In this document: positions 35,710 through 44,758 of the stretch, one piece after another
Layout of the letters: every line of letters starts with the position of its first letter
Position numbering within the stretch: position 1 is the first letter of the stretch
Assembly (NCBI GenBank): GCA_020632635.1
Contig: JACKFE010000004.1
Span: 186,001 to 250,000 of the forward strand
Source of the DNA: Nitrospiraceae bacterium
Lineage (GTDB): Bacteria > Nitrospirota > Nitrospiria > Nitrospirales > UBA8639
Direction of reading: 5' to 3'
DNA length: 64,000 bases
Program-made: the position numbers and the translations under genes
Notes under the pieces: generated by a model
What the model was told of the DNA's origin: nothing
Databases searched by the model: none
The model's input: the letters and a program-made list of their open reading frames with translations, nothing else

Positions 35710-36609
35710 ATGGCAACACAATCCGACGAAACATATACAGGAGTCCAGAAAGATCTGGCTCATACGATGATGAGCGTGGCTCGTGAGTCTGTGGCGCTGA
35801 TCAAACGGTCTGACCAACAACAGTCCCTCAAGCTTCAACGGAAGCAGGAGTGGGAGATTTATTTAGAATTTTTGCGAATGCTGTTTAACCTGGTTGACCG
35901 GTTATCCGCCTTTTATATTCCCGTCCAGGCCCAACGGGATTTTATGAATAATTTGGAAGATGTCGTGGCTGATCAACTCAAGACCGTGCTGGCCCCCTCT
36001 CTCAGTGCCAGTGAAATCGATGAGATGGAAGTCACGTTGTCGATTGGGCAAACGGTCGCGGAAAGCCGTCAGATTTATGAGCAACACAAGTTTGTCGTGA
36101 CGGACCAGAGTAAGGAACGAGATCAGTTTTTTCAGTTTTTTTCTGAACGGGTGGCCGCCAAAGCGGGAGCCCCGGGGAAAAAAGAAATTACCTCGGCGGC
36201 GTTTCTGTGCGGGACGGCGGTCGTCCCAGCGCTAAAAAGCTTGTTTGAAGATGCCACCAAGCCTCAAACTGATCGTTCTTCATCCTCGACCGACACGAGG
36301 CAGGCCCAGCCTTCTTCCTCGGACTCCTCTTCCCCAACCACTCCCTCTTCGGTGGCTTCCCCGGCAAAATCTGCCGAGCAGGTGCCAGCTGGGTTGATCA
36401 AGCTGGTCAGCGTGATGTCACGGTCGCAAGGTGAAGAAGTGGAAACCTGGTGGGGGCTTCATCCGCAGTTTCGCCGTGATTTACCCCCTGACGAGGCCAA
36501 AGAGTTGGCCAATCACATGAACCGAGCTACTCGTATCGTAGGAGAACGGTTTGCCGTGGTGGCTTCTCTCGCTCAAGCAGGGACTGACCAACCGATAGGT
36601 CATGCCTGA
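35710..36609 (+). CDS. hypothetical protein with Ser/Pro-rich linker
   Basis: 299 aa from the ATG at 35710, seven bases behind AAGGA. Residues 1-165 are helical and polar (QKDLAHTMMSVARESVALIKR; WEIYLEFLRMLFNLVDRLSAFYIP). A low-complexity Ser/Thr/Pro/Ala linker fills about 190-225, and a small domain follows (AGLIKLVSVMSRSQGEEVETWWGLHPQFRRDLPPDEAKELANHM). No signal peptide. Function not known to me. The gene is followed at 105 bp by glgP. Confidence 0.6.
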   Translation: MATQSDETYTGVQKDLAHTMMSVARESVALIKRSDQQQSLKLQRKQEWEIYLEFLRMLFNLVDRLSAFYIPVQAQRDFMNNLEDVVADQLKTVLAPSLSASEIDEMEVTLSIGQTVAESRQIYEQHKFVVTDQSKERDQFFQFFSERVAAKAGAPGKKEITSAAFLCGTAVVPALKSLFEDATKPQTDRSSSSTDTRQAQPSSSDSSSPTTPSSVASPAKSAEQVPAGLIKLVSVMSRSQGEEVETWWGLHPQFRRDLPPDEAKELANHMNRATRIVGERFAVVASLAQAGTDQPIGHA

Positions 36610-36714
36610 CCCTTCTTTGACCGAATAAGACAGAAACGTGCGCCTTGTGACTTAACCTTGTTACCAGGGGCTTCCCCTATGGGGTGAAGGCTTCTGCCAG
36701 AAAAAGGTTTTCCT

Positions 36715-38865
36715 ATGAAACATGCGCTTCCCAGTGAATTTACCAATTTATCCGAACTGGCTCATAACTTGTGGTGGAGTTGGTCGCCACAGGGGCGAGA
36801 GGTCTTTTCTTACTTCGATCCGACCCTCTGGCGATTAACCCATCATAATCCTATCAAGCAGATGCAAGAGATTGATCTGAATCGATTGGAGGTTTTGCGT
36901 CAGGATGTGGTCTTCATCAGAAAATACACGGCGGCGATGAAGGCCTTTCATGAGTATTTGGATGCCAAGGACCATTGGTTTGGCCGTACTTATCCGCATT
37001 TGGCGGGAGGTACGATTGCCTACTTTTCAGCCGAGTTTGGATTGCACCGCTCGGTTCCGCTTTATAGCGGAGGGTTGGGTATTTTGGCAGGGGATCACTT
37101 AAAGGAAGCCAGCGATTTGGGAGTGCCGATTGTCGCGGTGGGCTTTATGTACAACCAAGCCTATTTTCGACAGGTGATCGATACGCATGGGTGGCAGGAG
37201 GCGGTTTACGAGTCGGTCGATCGTGGGTTGATGCCCATTGAGCTCGCTCGGACGCCTGCTGGCGAACTCGCCAAGGTGCATGTCCGTATCGGACAACGGG
37301 AAGTCGCATGTTTAGTGTGGCAGATTCGGGTTGGACGAGTCACCTTACTCTTACTGGATACTGATTCGCCGGAAAATTCTCCGGAAGACCGTCAATTAAC
37401 GGCTCGTCTTTATGGCGGCAATCATCATACCCGACTCTGTCAGGAGCTGCTTTTGGGTATCGGCGGGGTTCGAGCTCTACGGGCTGTGGGGTATGCGCCT
37501 CAGGTCTGGCATGCCAATGAGGGACATCCTGCCTTTTTATTAATTGAGCGGATTGGTGAAGGACTCAAGCAGGGGCTATCCTGGAATGATGCGCTTGATC
37601 ATGTCCGTATCTCTACGATCTTTACCACGCATACTCCTGTGCCTGCGGGCCATGATGTGTTTTCGGCTGATCTCATTCGGGAGCATTGTCAATGGTGGTG
37701 GGAAGAGCTCGGTTTCACTCAGGAAGATTTCATGGCTCTGGGCCGGCATCCGGAATACCCGTCGGATCATTTTCATATGACGGCCTTGGCCATTCGCCTG
37801 GCTTCCTTTGTGAATGGGGTGAGTCGTGAACATGAACATGTTTCGCGGAAAATGTTTCAGGTGTTGTGGCCCGGGCAAACTCTTGATCAGGTCCCTATTC
37901 ATAGTGTGACCAACGGTGTGCATGTTCCGACCTGGGTGGCCCCGGAAATGGATGTGTTATATGCCAAGCATCTCGGCTCTGATTGGCGGGAGCGGTGTGA
38001 TGATCAGGTGTTGTGGCAACGGATCATGGATGTTCCGGACGCAGAGATCTGGGAGGTGCGTCGGTTTCTCAAGCGAAAAATGTTGATCTTTCTTCGACAA
38101 CGCGTCCGGTTAGGGTGGACTGACGGGACGATTGATCCCACTCAGGTTCTCGCGGGTGGAGCGCTCTTTGAGCCTCATCCCCTCACCATTGGGTTTGCCA
38201 GACGGTTCGCCACGTATAAACGAGCGGCACTGCTCTTCGCCAACCTTGACCGGTTACGGGCTATTCTGCTGAATCCTTGGCGACCCGTTCAAATCGTGTT
38301 TGCCGGAAAGGCTCATCCGGCGGATCAGCCGGGACGAGATCTGATCCACCGGATTTATCAATATGCCAAAGCTCATGACCTGGGTGGACATATCGCCTTT
38401 GTTGAGGATTACGACATGCACGTAGCCAAATTCCTGGTGCAAGGAGTTGATGTATGGATGAATAATCCCCGTCCTCCACTTGAAGCCAGCGGCACCAGCG
38501 GACAAAAGGCGGCCTTGAATGGCGTTCCCAATTTAAGCGTGTTGGATGGTTGGTGGAAGGAAGGGTATGATGGAAGCAATGGGTGGGCGGTCAATCTTCC
38601 TCCGGTCTCGATTAGCGATGAAGAACAGGATGCGCTTGATGCAGAAGGTCTCTATTCCCTGCTCGAGAAAGAAGTGGTGCCTTTGTACTATGATCGGGAC
38701 GTTGACGGGATTTCGCATGGATGGTGTACGGTGGTCAAACAAGCCATTCGCACGGTGGCGCCTCAGTTTAGTGCACGCCGTATGTTGAAGGAATATGTCA
38801 GTCGTGCCTATGCTCCTCTTCTGGACGTACAAGCGTTAGAGACTACGAAGCAGAAACTTGCCTGA
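36715..38865 (+). CDS. glgP: alpha-glucan (glycogen) phosphorylase
   Basis: 716 aa, the length of the shorter TIGR02094 class. The enzyme splits glucose-1-phosphate from glycogen or maltodextrin with PLP as cofactor. Visible are HNLWWSWSP at the N-terminus, SAEFGLHRSVPLYSGGLGILAGDHLKEASDLG (family signature, shown here only by position about 107-140), HANEGHPAF, FTTHTPVPAGHDVF, SVTNGVHVPTW, FARRFATYKRA and the PLP lysine segment EASGTSGQKAALNG (about 590-603). No other glycogen gene lies next to it. Confidence 0.95.
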   Translation: MKHALPSEFTNLSELAHNLWWSWSPQGREVFSYFDPTLWRLTHHNPIKQMQEIDLNRLEVLRQDVVFIRKYTAAMKAFHEYLDAKDHWFGRTYPHLAGGTIAYFSAEFGLHRSVPLYSGGLGILAGDHLKEASDLGVPIVAVGFMYNQAYFRQVIDTHGWQEAVYESVDRGLMPIELARTPAGELAKVHVRIGQREVACLVWQIRVGRVTLLLLDTDSPENSPEDRQLTARLYGGNHHTRLCQELLLGIGGVRALRAVGYAPQVWHANEGHPAFLLIERIGEGLKQGLSWNDALDHVRISTIFTTHTPVPAGHDVFSADLIREHCQWWWEELGFTQEDFMALGRHPEYPSDHFHMTALAIRLASFVNGVSREHEHVSRKMFQVLWPGQTLDQVPIHSVTNGVHVPTWVAPEMDVLYAKHLGSDWRERCDDQVLWQRIMDVPDAEIWEVRRFLKRKMLIFLRQRVRLGWTDGTIDPTQVLAGGALFEPHPLTIGFARRFATYKRAALLFANLDRLRAILLNPWRPVQIVFAGKAHPADQPGRDLIHRIYQYAKAHDLGGHIAFVEDYDMHVAKFLVQGVDVWMNNPRPPLEASGTSGQKAALNGVPNLSVLDGWWKEGYDGSNGWAVNLPPVSISDEEQDALDAEGLYSLLEKEVVPLYYDRDVDGISHGWCTVVKQAIRTVAPQFSARRMLKEYVSRAYAPLLDVQALETTKQKLA

Positions 38866-39020
38866 GCGTCTGAAACGGAAAGGATTGTGAGCTTCCCGGG
38901 CCTTGCCGGTTGGATGTTTCCCGGGTTGTCGGGACTGGACGTGGGTGCTAACATGAGAAACAGAAGCATTGAAAAAGAAGAGGTTCTGTCCCGACCCGTG
39001 GGTTTTTTCAAGTCCGTCCT

Positions 39021-39449
39021 ATGAAAATTATTCGTACGGTGCTCATCATTGGGGTGATATTCGGGTTAGGGTATTACACGGGGCAAAAACCTGAAGAGGT
39101 CAAACAAAAACTGCGGGAGTTCTCCGGCGTCGTTTTAGAAAATACTATTGGTGGGGTTGATCAGCAGACGCGTGTTCAGCGTCAGATTCTGCATGCCCAA
39201 GAAGGCCTCCTCGAAGGCAAAGCCTTTTTACTGGATCATCGGTTTGTCGAAGCCACCGAAGAATTTGAACGCGCTCTTCATCATTTGGATCAAGCCAGTA
39301 TGATTGATCCTCAGAGTCCTTTAGGTCAAAAAATTGAAATGGTGAAAGTCAAAGTGCAGGAAGCTCGGCAGAATCTGGCCGAAGGGCGTACGGTCCACCC
39401 ACGCATTCTTGAGGATTTACGTCGGGAATTGCAGAATATTCTTCCCTGA
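39021..39449 (+). CDS. small membrane-anchored hypothetical protein
   Basis: 142 aa. An N-terminal membrane helix (residues 4-22, VLIIGVIFGLGYYTG) is followed by a helical soluble part rich in Glu, Gln and Arg (residues 25-142), with a TPR-like ALHHLDQASMIDP. It might be a periplasmic or cytosolic coiled coil fixed to the membrane. The family is not known to me. A hairpin follows the stop and probably ends both this transcript and the convergent HEAT gene. Confidence 0.55.
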   Translation: MKIIRTVLIIGVIFGLGYYTGQKPEEVKQKLREFSGVVLENTIGGVDQQTRVQRQILHAQEGLLEGKAFLLDHRFVEATEEFERALHHLDQASMIDPQSPLGQKIEMVKVKVQEARQNLAEGRTVHPRILEDLRRELQNILP

Positions 39450-39458
39450 TAACAGGCA

Positions 39459-39496
39459 AAGAGGGAAAGCCCTCGCTACAGGGAGCTTTCCCTCTT
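39459..39496. terminator. hairpin between convergent genes, likely bidirectional terminator
   Basis: A 12-bp stem is formed by AAGAGGGAAAGC (39459-39470) and GCTTTCCCTCTT (39485-39496) around a 14-base loop. It lies between the stops of the small membrane protein (+) and the HEAT-repeat protein (-). The flanking T-runs are short. Confidence 0.6.
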
Positions 39497-39518
39497 GTAT
39501 TGTCACTTCATCTCTGAA

Positions 39519-40385
39519 TCATGCACTGACGGCTTGTTTTTTCCACGCAGCTAACATTCGCTCAATTCGTAAGCGCACGACAACATCAGGATCTTTTAAT
39601 AACGGTTTCACGGCCTCTCGACCTCGAGGGTCTCCGATTTTTTCCAGTGCAGAAGCCGCGGACAGTCGAATAAACCAGTTGCTGTCCTTGAGTCTTTCAA
39701 TGAGTTGATCCACACATGCGGAATCCTTAATTTCTCCTAAGGCCAAAATGGCCTGTTTTCTGACGACTTCATCCTTGTCTTCCAAGCATTCCAAAAGTTT
39801 TTCAATGGCCGGTTGACCTAATTCAGCCAATGCCCATGTGGCGTCATCTTTAAATTCGTCATTGTGGAGCATGGCAAGGAGTGGCGCCAGGACGCGTTCA
39901 TCATTGATTTTACCTAGTGTTTTGATGGCCGACTTTCTGGCATCATAATCACGCATATAACGAATCAACAGATCGACTGCGGGCGATCCGATCATGGCGA
40001 GGGCTTCAACTGCCGCTTCACGGACCTGCCAGTCGCCGTCACGAAGACATTTCGCCAGGGGTTCGATGCACCGATCATCACCCATTTCTCCCAGGGTGAT
40101 GGCGGCTTCCCGGCGGACAACCCAGTCGTCATCTGCCAATAAATCAATTTGAATGTCAATTTCGTCTTTTATTTGTTCTTCTTCAAGAACTTCGGCTTCT
40201 TCCTCTCCTTCCGTTCCTTCCTGAGAACCAGAGGCTTCTGTTGGCTCCTCTTCCGATTCAGAAGTAATGGCGTCGGCCAACTGATCAACTTCATCGTCCT
40301 GGGGCATGGTCTTTTTGCCCTCTAGGGAAACGAATTCCGTTTGATCCGAAAATTCGTCATCATGTTGTTCTTGCTGATTTCTCAT
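39519..40385 (-). CDS. HEAT-repeat (PBS-lyase-like) protein with acidic N-terminus
   Basis: 288 aa. The first 75 residues are very acidic (Glu/Asp/Ser/Thr). Residues 80-285 contain about six HEAT-like repeats of 31 residues, each with a DDWVVRREAAITLGEMGD type unit (also DGDWQVREAAVEALAMIG, DEVVRKQAILALGEIKD, DSNWFIRLSAASALEKIGD, DPDVVVRLRIERML). No signal or enzymatic residues. It is probably a cytosolic adaptor. The small basic protein gene 48 bp upstream on the same strand is likely in the same operon. Confidence 0.82.
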   Translation of the reverse strand: MRNQQEQHDDEFSDQTEFVSLEGKKTMPQDDEVDQLADAITSESEEEPTEASGSQEGTEGEEEAEVLEEEQIKDEIDIQIDLLADDDWVVRREAAITLGEMGDDRCIEPLAKCLRDGDWQVREAAVEALAMIGSPAVDLLIRYMRDYDARKSAIKTLGKINDERVLAPLLAMLHNDEFKDDATWALAELGQPAIEKLLECLEDKDEVVRKQAILALGEIKDSACVDQLIERLKDSNWFIRLSAASALEKIGDPRGREAVKPLLKDPDVVVRLRIERMLAAWKKQAVSA

Positions 40386-40433
40386 GTATCGCCCCTCCTC
40401 ACCGTACTCTTGGACATCTCAGAATTTAAAGAA

Positions 40434-40637
40434 TTATGAATCGGAACCGGTCTTCTTGGATTTTGATCCTTCGGTACGCTGTTTTATCATTCGTATTTTT
40501 CGTTGGGCACGCTTCAGCCGCTTTCGTAAGGAGCGAACTCTGGCATCTCCCTCGGGATTTTCATTTTCCTTGACTGACATTCGAGATTTTTCCTTTAATT
40601 TTTTTGCGTCATCCGTAAGAGAGCGTTTTTTGGCCAT
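40434..40637 (-). CDS. small highly basic protein
   Basis: 67 aa, about one third Lys and Arg, with a basic helix RVRSLRKRLKRAQRKIRMIKQR (positions about 34-55). A good AAGGAG site lies 11 bases before the ATG. Possible roles are nucleic-acid or ribosome binding; nothing else can be said. It precedes the HEAT-repeat gene on the same strand. Confidence 0.6.
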   Translation of the reverse strand: MAKKRSLTDDAKKLKEKSRMSVKENENPEGDARVRSLRKRLKRAQRKIRMIKQRTEGSKSKKTGSDS

Positions 40638-40782
40638 TCTAATGAGTTCTCCTTTTCGAAAAACGATTTAGCTGTAAGAATGAGTGATTATCCAAATTCT
40701 AGAGATGAGTCTAGTCAAGGGGCTAAAAGGGTGTCAACGGGCAAATATCCCGGGTTCTTGGCTAGATGGAATTATTGACAAA

Positions 40783-40816
40783 AAAACCCCCCTTGGATGG
40801 TTCCAAGGGGGGTTTT
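40783..40816 (-). terminator. strong rho-independent terminator
   Basis: A near-perfect stem is formed by AAAACCCCCCTTGGA and TCCAAGGGGGGTTTT with a four-base loop. On the minus strand it ends in a T-run (TTTTTTTG), directly behind the cytochrome c gene at 40839-41300, and on the plus strand in AAAAA, so it is oriented to stop the minus-strand transcript. Confidence 0.85.
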
Positions 40817-40838
40817 GAAAAAACGAAATACCCTGCTC

Positions 40839-41300
40839 TTACTTTTTGCAGAAGCTTCGCTCGTAGGCGATGACTTTCCAGCCCTCTTCTTCACTAATGG
40901 TGGCTGGAATCAAGGGAACCATACCGGTCCCTGGGCTACCGTTCTTGATCACCCACATCAGCTCGCCGTCTTTCCGTTTCTTGTGGAACTTACAATTGGT
41001 GAAATCCCGGGGACCTGGATTTAAGACCGCGCCTGCCGGGCCTTGTCCGTTGCCATCTTTTCCATGGCAATTAACACAAGTGCCTTTGCCTTCAAAAATT
41101 GCCTTACCTTCGGCAATAATTTCAGGGGAGGCGTTTTCCGACTTGTCATACAACGGAGACTTGTCTTTTTTCGCTGCACCCCGTTGGTCTGCAGGAACTC
41201 GCGGTGATTCCGGATCTTTCTCAGGGCCTGCAATGGCTAATCCTGAGGTGAGGAAGATGGCAGCCGTTAACATTCCAAACACTTTCATCGAAAACTTCAT
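40839..41300 (-). CDS. periplasmic mono-haem cytochrome c
   Basis: 153 aa. A Sec signal peptide (MKVFGMLTAAIFLTSGLAIA, cleaved near residue 24) is followed by a Lys/Pro-rich segment and a class I cytochrome c domain with haem site CVNCH (about residue 74-78), GQGPAG and the axial Met region GTGMVPL (about 125-131). The C-terminal KVIAYERSFCKK ends with a Cys outside the haem site. It is likely an electron carrier of the respiratory chain. AAGGAGG precedes the ATG; a strong terminator follows. Confidence 0.9.
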   Translation of the reverse strand: MKFSMKVFGMLTAAIFLTSGLAIAGPEKDPESPRVPADQRGAAKKDKSPLYDKSENASPEIIAEGKAIFEGKGTCVNCHGKDGNGQGPAGAVLNPGPRDFTNCKFHKKRKDGELMWVIKNGSPGTGMVPLIPATISEEEGWKVIAYERSFCKK

Positions 41301-41805
41301 GCAAGCCTCCTTACGTTAAACAGAGTTGATGAAACCAAAATGACATCGAGGGACTAATAAAGGCCCCCACATTCTTCTAATTCATCTGCTGGTTTGGACG
41401 TTCAAGAGGGAACGGATATTATTGCTGGTAGTCCAAAACCACTCAAACCTTTTAACTATATCAATGGATTTTTTAAGCTGTCAAGGAAACAGGTCCTCCC
41501 TAAAATATCCTTGAATTCTGAATTTTCAATAATTGATAATTGTGGTTCACGGTATCAGGTTATCACTTGACAAACAAAGGTTCAGCTATTCCGCTTTTTC
41601 CAAATTTCAGAATCTATAGTCGAGAGTTCCCACGTGATTCACAGAGGATGTTGCTTGTTGGCCATTCCGGGACCGCATCTCTTGAATAGGAGGGTATCCG
41701 GAAAAGGGCTTTGGTGTCCTACAAATGGCTGTAAAAAAATCTGCCAGGTTTCTCTTATGGCTGAGGCTGGGCTGTTGAGCGCATGTATATGAAGTTGTTG
41801 GTTTC
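41301..41805. other. intergenic stretch upstream of cytochrome gene
   Basis: About 505 bp between rodZ and the cytochrome gene, both on the minus strand. It is AT-rich in its left half and must carry the cytochrome promoter. No gene, repeat or RNA fold could be recognised. A terminator for the rodZ operon may lie near 41700-41800 but no clear stem was found. Confidence 0.35.
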
Positions 41806-42723
41806 TTATGGTTTGATCAAGATATCACGAACGACCTGGCCAGGTTTCCCAAAGGGGCCTTGCGGTTCCCCGTTTAATCGAACCACGACTCCAGCGGCAT
41901 TCCCCAGCGTTAATAAAAATTGTTTGGAAGCTTTCCATGTGATGCGTTGACCCGGTTGCAGGAGAGCTTCGTTGGGTAACTGGTCGTCGGAGCGGACCAC
42001 CACCCACGTGAGTTGAGTGGCTTCAATTTCCAGAAGATAATTTCCGATTTGAGTTGTCGGACTTGTCGGCTCCGAGGGCTTGGGTTCTGGGCTTGATTCC
42101 AGCGGCGGTGTGGATTGAGGGAGTTGGTTAGGAGAGACCTCTGAGGGTTGCGGTGGGGCTTCGGTGGTGTTGGCAGGGTCAGGAGCCGTTGAGGATTCGG
42201 GCAGGGAGCTATCTTCTGGTAACGGGCTGTCTCCCTTGGAGGACGAAGAATTGGTAATCTGTTCGCCCGTGACCGGTGCAAGCGAGGGTTCGAGTTGATT
42301 GGGAGATGAGGGGACGTCCACCTCTGGAGTCGTGTCCTGGGTTTCTTGCTGGGAGGGAAGGAAATAAAAAATCCCAACTCCAAGGATGACAAACAATCCC
42401 AAAACTAAATTTCGGTTGAATTTCCCACGGTGTTCGGCTTGAACGGCTGTTTGTTGATGTTGCTGTTCCAGATGGTTTTGTTCGTAAAAGTTTCTCGATG
42501 CGTCCAGGAAACGTTGGAGGGCTTCTTCTTCATCGGCCCCGATGGTTTTGGCATAGGACCGGACGAACCCTTTTGCAAACACTTTGCCGGGGAGGCATCC
42601 AAAATTCTCTGATTCCAGGGCTTCCAGGTATTTGGGCTGAATACGGGTTTGCGATGCGACGTCCTCCAGGGAAAGCCGTTTCCTTTCCCTGGCTTCCTGT
42701 AAGAACTTCCCAAATCCTTCCAT
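41806..42723 (-). CDS. RodZ-like helix-turn-helix/DUF4115 protein
   Basis: 305 aa with the RodZ order: N-terminal Cro-like HTH (residues 1-70, FGKFLQEARERKRLSLEDVASQTRI, YAKTIGADEEE), a basic juxtamembrane part, a membrane helix LVLGLFVILGVGIFYFL (about 105-121), a long Pro/Ser/Glu-rich linker (130-225) and the periplasmic DUF4115 beta-sandwich (230-305, WVVVRSDDQLPNEALLQPGQ). RodZ links MreB to the cell-wall elongation machinery. It is the last gene of a three-gene set with mtnP and the PfkB-type kinase. Confidence 0.88.
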   Translation of the reverse strand: MEGFGKFLQEARERKRLSLEDVASQTRIQPKYLEALESENFGCLPGKVFAKGFVRSYAKTIGADEEEALQRFLDASRNFYEQNHLEQQHQQTAVQAEHRGKFNRNLVLGLFVILGVGIFYFLPSQQETQDTTPEVDVPSSPNQLEPSLAPVTGEQITNSSSSKGDSPLPEDSSLPESSTAPDPANTTEAPPQPSEVSPNQLPQSTPPLESSPEPKPSEPTSPTTQIGNYLLEIEATQLTWVVVRSDDQLPNEALLQPGQRITWKASKQFLLTLGNAAGVVVRLNGEPQGPFGKPGQVVRDILIKP

Positions 42724-42747
42724 GGCTGGACTCGTCAGCGCGGGCTC

Positions 42748-43662
42748 CTAGGATAGGTTGTCAAAATGGGTTAAATGTTTGAACGCCCGGAAGCGTTCGT
42801 CAATTTCTTCCCTGGTCAATCGTTTCATTCGGTCAAGGCTAAAGGCCTCTACATTAAAGGAGGCCATGACGCTGCCGAAAATGATGGCTTGTCGGAGTCC
42901 TGACTCTGAATAGTTTCCAGAGGCGGTTAAGTAGCCCATAAATCCTCCGGCAAAGGTATCGCCTGCTCCTGTGGGGTCTTTGACTGCCTCAAGTGGATAG
43001 GCAGGTGCTCCAAACACACCTTTGTGGTGAAACATGAGGACCCCATATTCCCCACGTTTGATGATGACGGTTTTGGGACCTCGAGAAAGGATGGTTTTGG
43101 CTACCTGAACGAGATTGGGGTCTTGGCCAAGAGCCCGGGCTTCCCCATCATTAATGATCAGGATATCGATTTTCTCCAGGACCTTCCACAGCGCATCACG
43201 TTTGCTGTCAATCCAAAAATTCATGGTATCCAACGCCACGACGGAAGGCCGGGTGACCTTGTTCAGAACATCAAGTTGCAGCTCTGGATCAATGTTACCG
43301 AGAAAGAGTGCGGTTGGGGTGGTAAATGGAGTAGGAATTTTGGGGCGGAAGGTTTCTAGCACGTTCAAATGGGTTTCCAGAGTTTGGGCTTCATTGAGTT
43401 GATAAGAATATTCCCCTCGCCATCGAAAGGTTTTCCCCGGCCGGCGTTCTAAGCCTTCCAGATTGATTCCCCTGCTGGATAAAAATTGGAGATGTTCGTT
43501 GGGAAAATCATCTCCCACAACGGCAATAAGGTCAACCTGTGTAAAGAAGCTTGCCGAAGTGGAAAAGTACGTGGCAGATCCCCCTAGGACATTTGATACT
43601 TCTCCAAACGGTGTTTTGACGGAGTCAAAGGCCACCGATCCCACAACGAGTAAATTCCCCAT
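42748..43662 (-). CDS. PfkB-family carbohydrate/nucleoside kinase
   Basis: 304 aa. The ribokinase fold is shown by the N-terminal NLLVVGSVAFDSV, GGSATYFSTSASFF substrate motif (about 28-42) and the catalytic DPTGAGDTFAGGFMGY (about 228-243). The phosphoryl acceptor is unknown. Because mtnP lies 5 bp upstream and the pair is probably translated together (AGAGG before the ATG), a role linked to nucleoside or thioribose handling is tempting, but classical 5-methylthioribose kinase (MtnK) is a different family. Confidence 0.88.
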   Translation of the reverse strand: MGNLLVVGSVAFDSVKTPFGEVSNVLGGSATYFSTSASFFTQVDLIAVVGDDFPNEHLQFLSSRGINLEGLERRPGKTFRWRGEYSYQLNEAQTLETHLNVLETFRPKIPTPFTTPTALFLGNIDPELQLDVLNKVTRPSVVALDTMNFWIDSKRDALWKVLEKIDILIINDGEARALGQDPNLVQVAKTILSRGPKTVIIKRGEYGVLMFHHKGVFGAPAYPLEAVKDPTGAGDTFAGGFMGYLTASGNYSESGLRQAIIFGSVMASFNVEAFSLDRMKRLTREEIDERFRAFKHLTHFDNLS

Positions 43663-43667
43663 AATCG

Positions 43668-44582
43668 TTACCTCTTTTTCCTGTGAAGATGAGTAGAAAA
43701 ATGTCTTCGCAAGAGCACGTGATAGCGCTTTCGAATGGCTGGCGTTAGCGAAGATAAGGGTGTAATCACGGCATGTTCCAACGCCGTGTGGCAGGAGCAG
43801 GAGCCGAGATCTTTGGCTAACTCTAGGGCATGAGCCAGAATTTGTTGAGCGACTTCCACATTCTTGTGCATGATCTCCAAGATCGCTCCGACTGACACGG
43901 CTTCTTCCGTTTCATGCCAACAATCATAATCTGTGACCAACGCCAATGTGGCATAGCATAATTCCGCCTCACGGGCTAATTTAGCCTCGGGAATGTTTGT
44001 CATTCCGATGACATCGACTCCCCATTGCCGATAAAGCAGTGACTCGGCTTTTGTGGAAAATTGAGGTCCTTCAATGCATAAATAAGTCCCTGGCCGATGG
44101 ATCTTGACCGGTTCGGCTTGTGCCGCTTCCCAAAGAACTCCTGAGAGGGATTGGCAGAGCGGATGGGCAAACGACACATGGGCCACGACCCCTTGGTCAA
44201 AAAACGTATTGGCTCGTTGTGTTGTGCGGTCTATGAATTGATCCGGCAGCACACAATCCCCAGGGCGGATGGTCTCTTTCATGCTCCCCACCGCACTGAC
44301 AGAGAAGACACGTGTCACGCCAAGTGATTTGAGGGCATGAATATTCGCACGATAATTGATGGCAGTTGGAAGGATGCGGTGGTCTTTTCCGTGCCGGGCG
44401 ACAAACGCTACCTTCAACCCGTGAAAGGATCCAATCTTGATGGGGTCTGAAGGTTTCCCAAAAGGAGTCATCACGCGGACTTCTTTTATACTGGAAAGCC
44501 CGGGCATATGATAGAGTCCGCTTCCTCCGATGATGCCTATCTGTGCTTGAGGAGTGCGACGTGTCGTTGTTCGTGTGTTCAC
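43668..44582 (-). CDS. mtnP: S-methyl-5'-thioadenosine phosphorylase
   Basis: 304 aa. GTG start with GAGG seven bases upstream. PNP/UDP phosphorylase type 2 motifs: IGIIGGSGLY (phosphate site), TPFGKPSDPIKIG, VAFVARHGKDHRILPT, NYRANIHALKSLGV, CIEGPQFSTKAES and MTNIPEAKLAREAELCYATLALVTDYDCWH. The order and spacing are those of MTA phosphorylase, which splits MTA into adenine and methylthioribose-1-phosphate in methionine salvage. The C-terminus is about 15-20 residues longer and basic. Confidence 0.92.
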   Translation of the reverse strand: MNTRTTTRRTPQAQIGIIGGSGLYHMPGLSSIKEVRVMTPFGKPSDPIKIGSFHGLKVAFVARHGKDHRILPTAINYRANIHALKSLGVTRVFSVSAVGSMKETIRPGDCVLPDQFIDRTTQRANTFFDQGVVAHVSFAHPLCQSLSGVLWEAAQAEPVKIHRPGTYLCIEGPQFSTKAESLLYRQWGVDVIGMTNIPEAKLAREAELCYATLALVTDYDCWHETEEAVSVGAILEIMHKNVEVAQQILAHALELAKDLGSCSCHTALEHAVITPLSSLTPAIRKRYHVLLRRHFSTHLHRKKR

Positions 44583-44758
44583 TCATTACCTCTTTAGCCT
44601 GCGCACGAGGGTTTTGGTCAGGATGTCTTGGATAAAAAGACATCACGCCGGTATCCCAATGTCCCTCTGAGACGTGGTGAAAAATATGGAGACTGCTCTG
44701 GTGGAGTCGATTGAGCTGTTAGATGTGAGTCGATTGTACCATGATCGATCATAAATGG

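Noticed and set aside
44741..44752. Perfect palindrome ATGATCGATCAT upstream of mtnP
   Set aside because: Only 12 bp; could be an operator but occurs once and no regulator is known for it.
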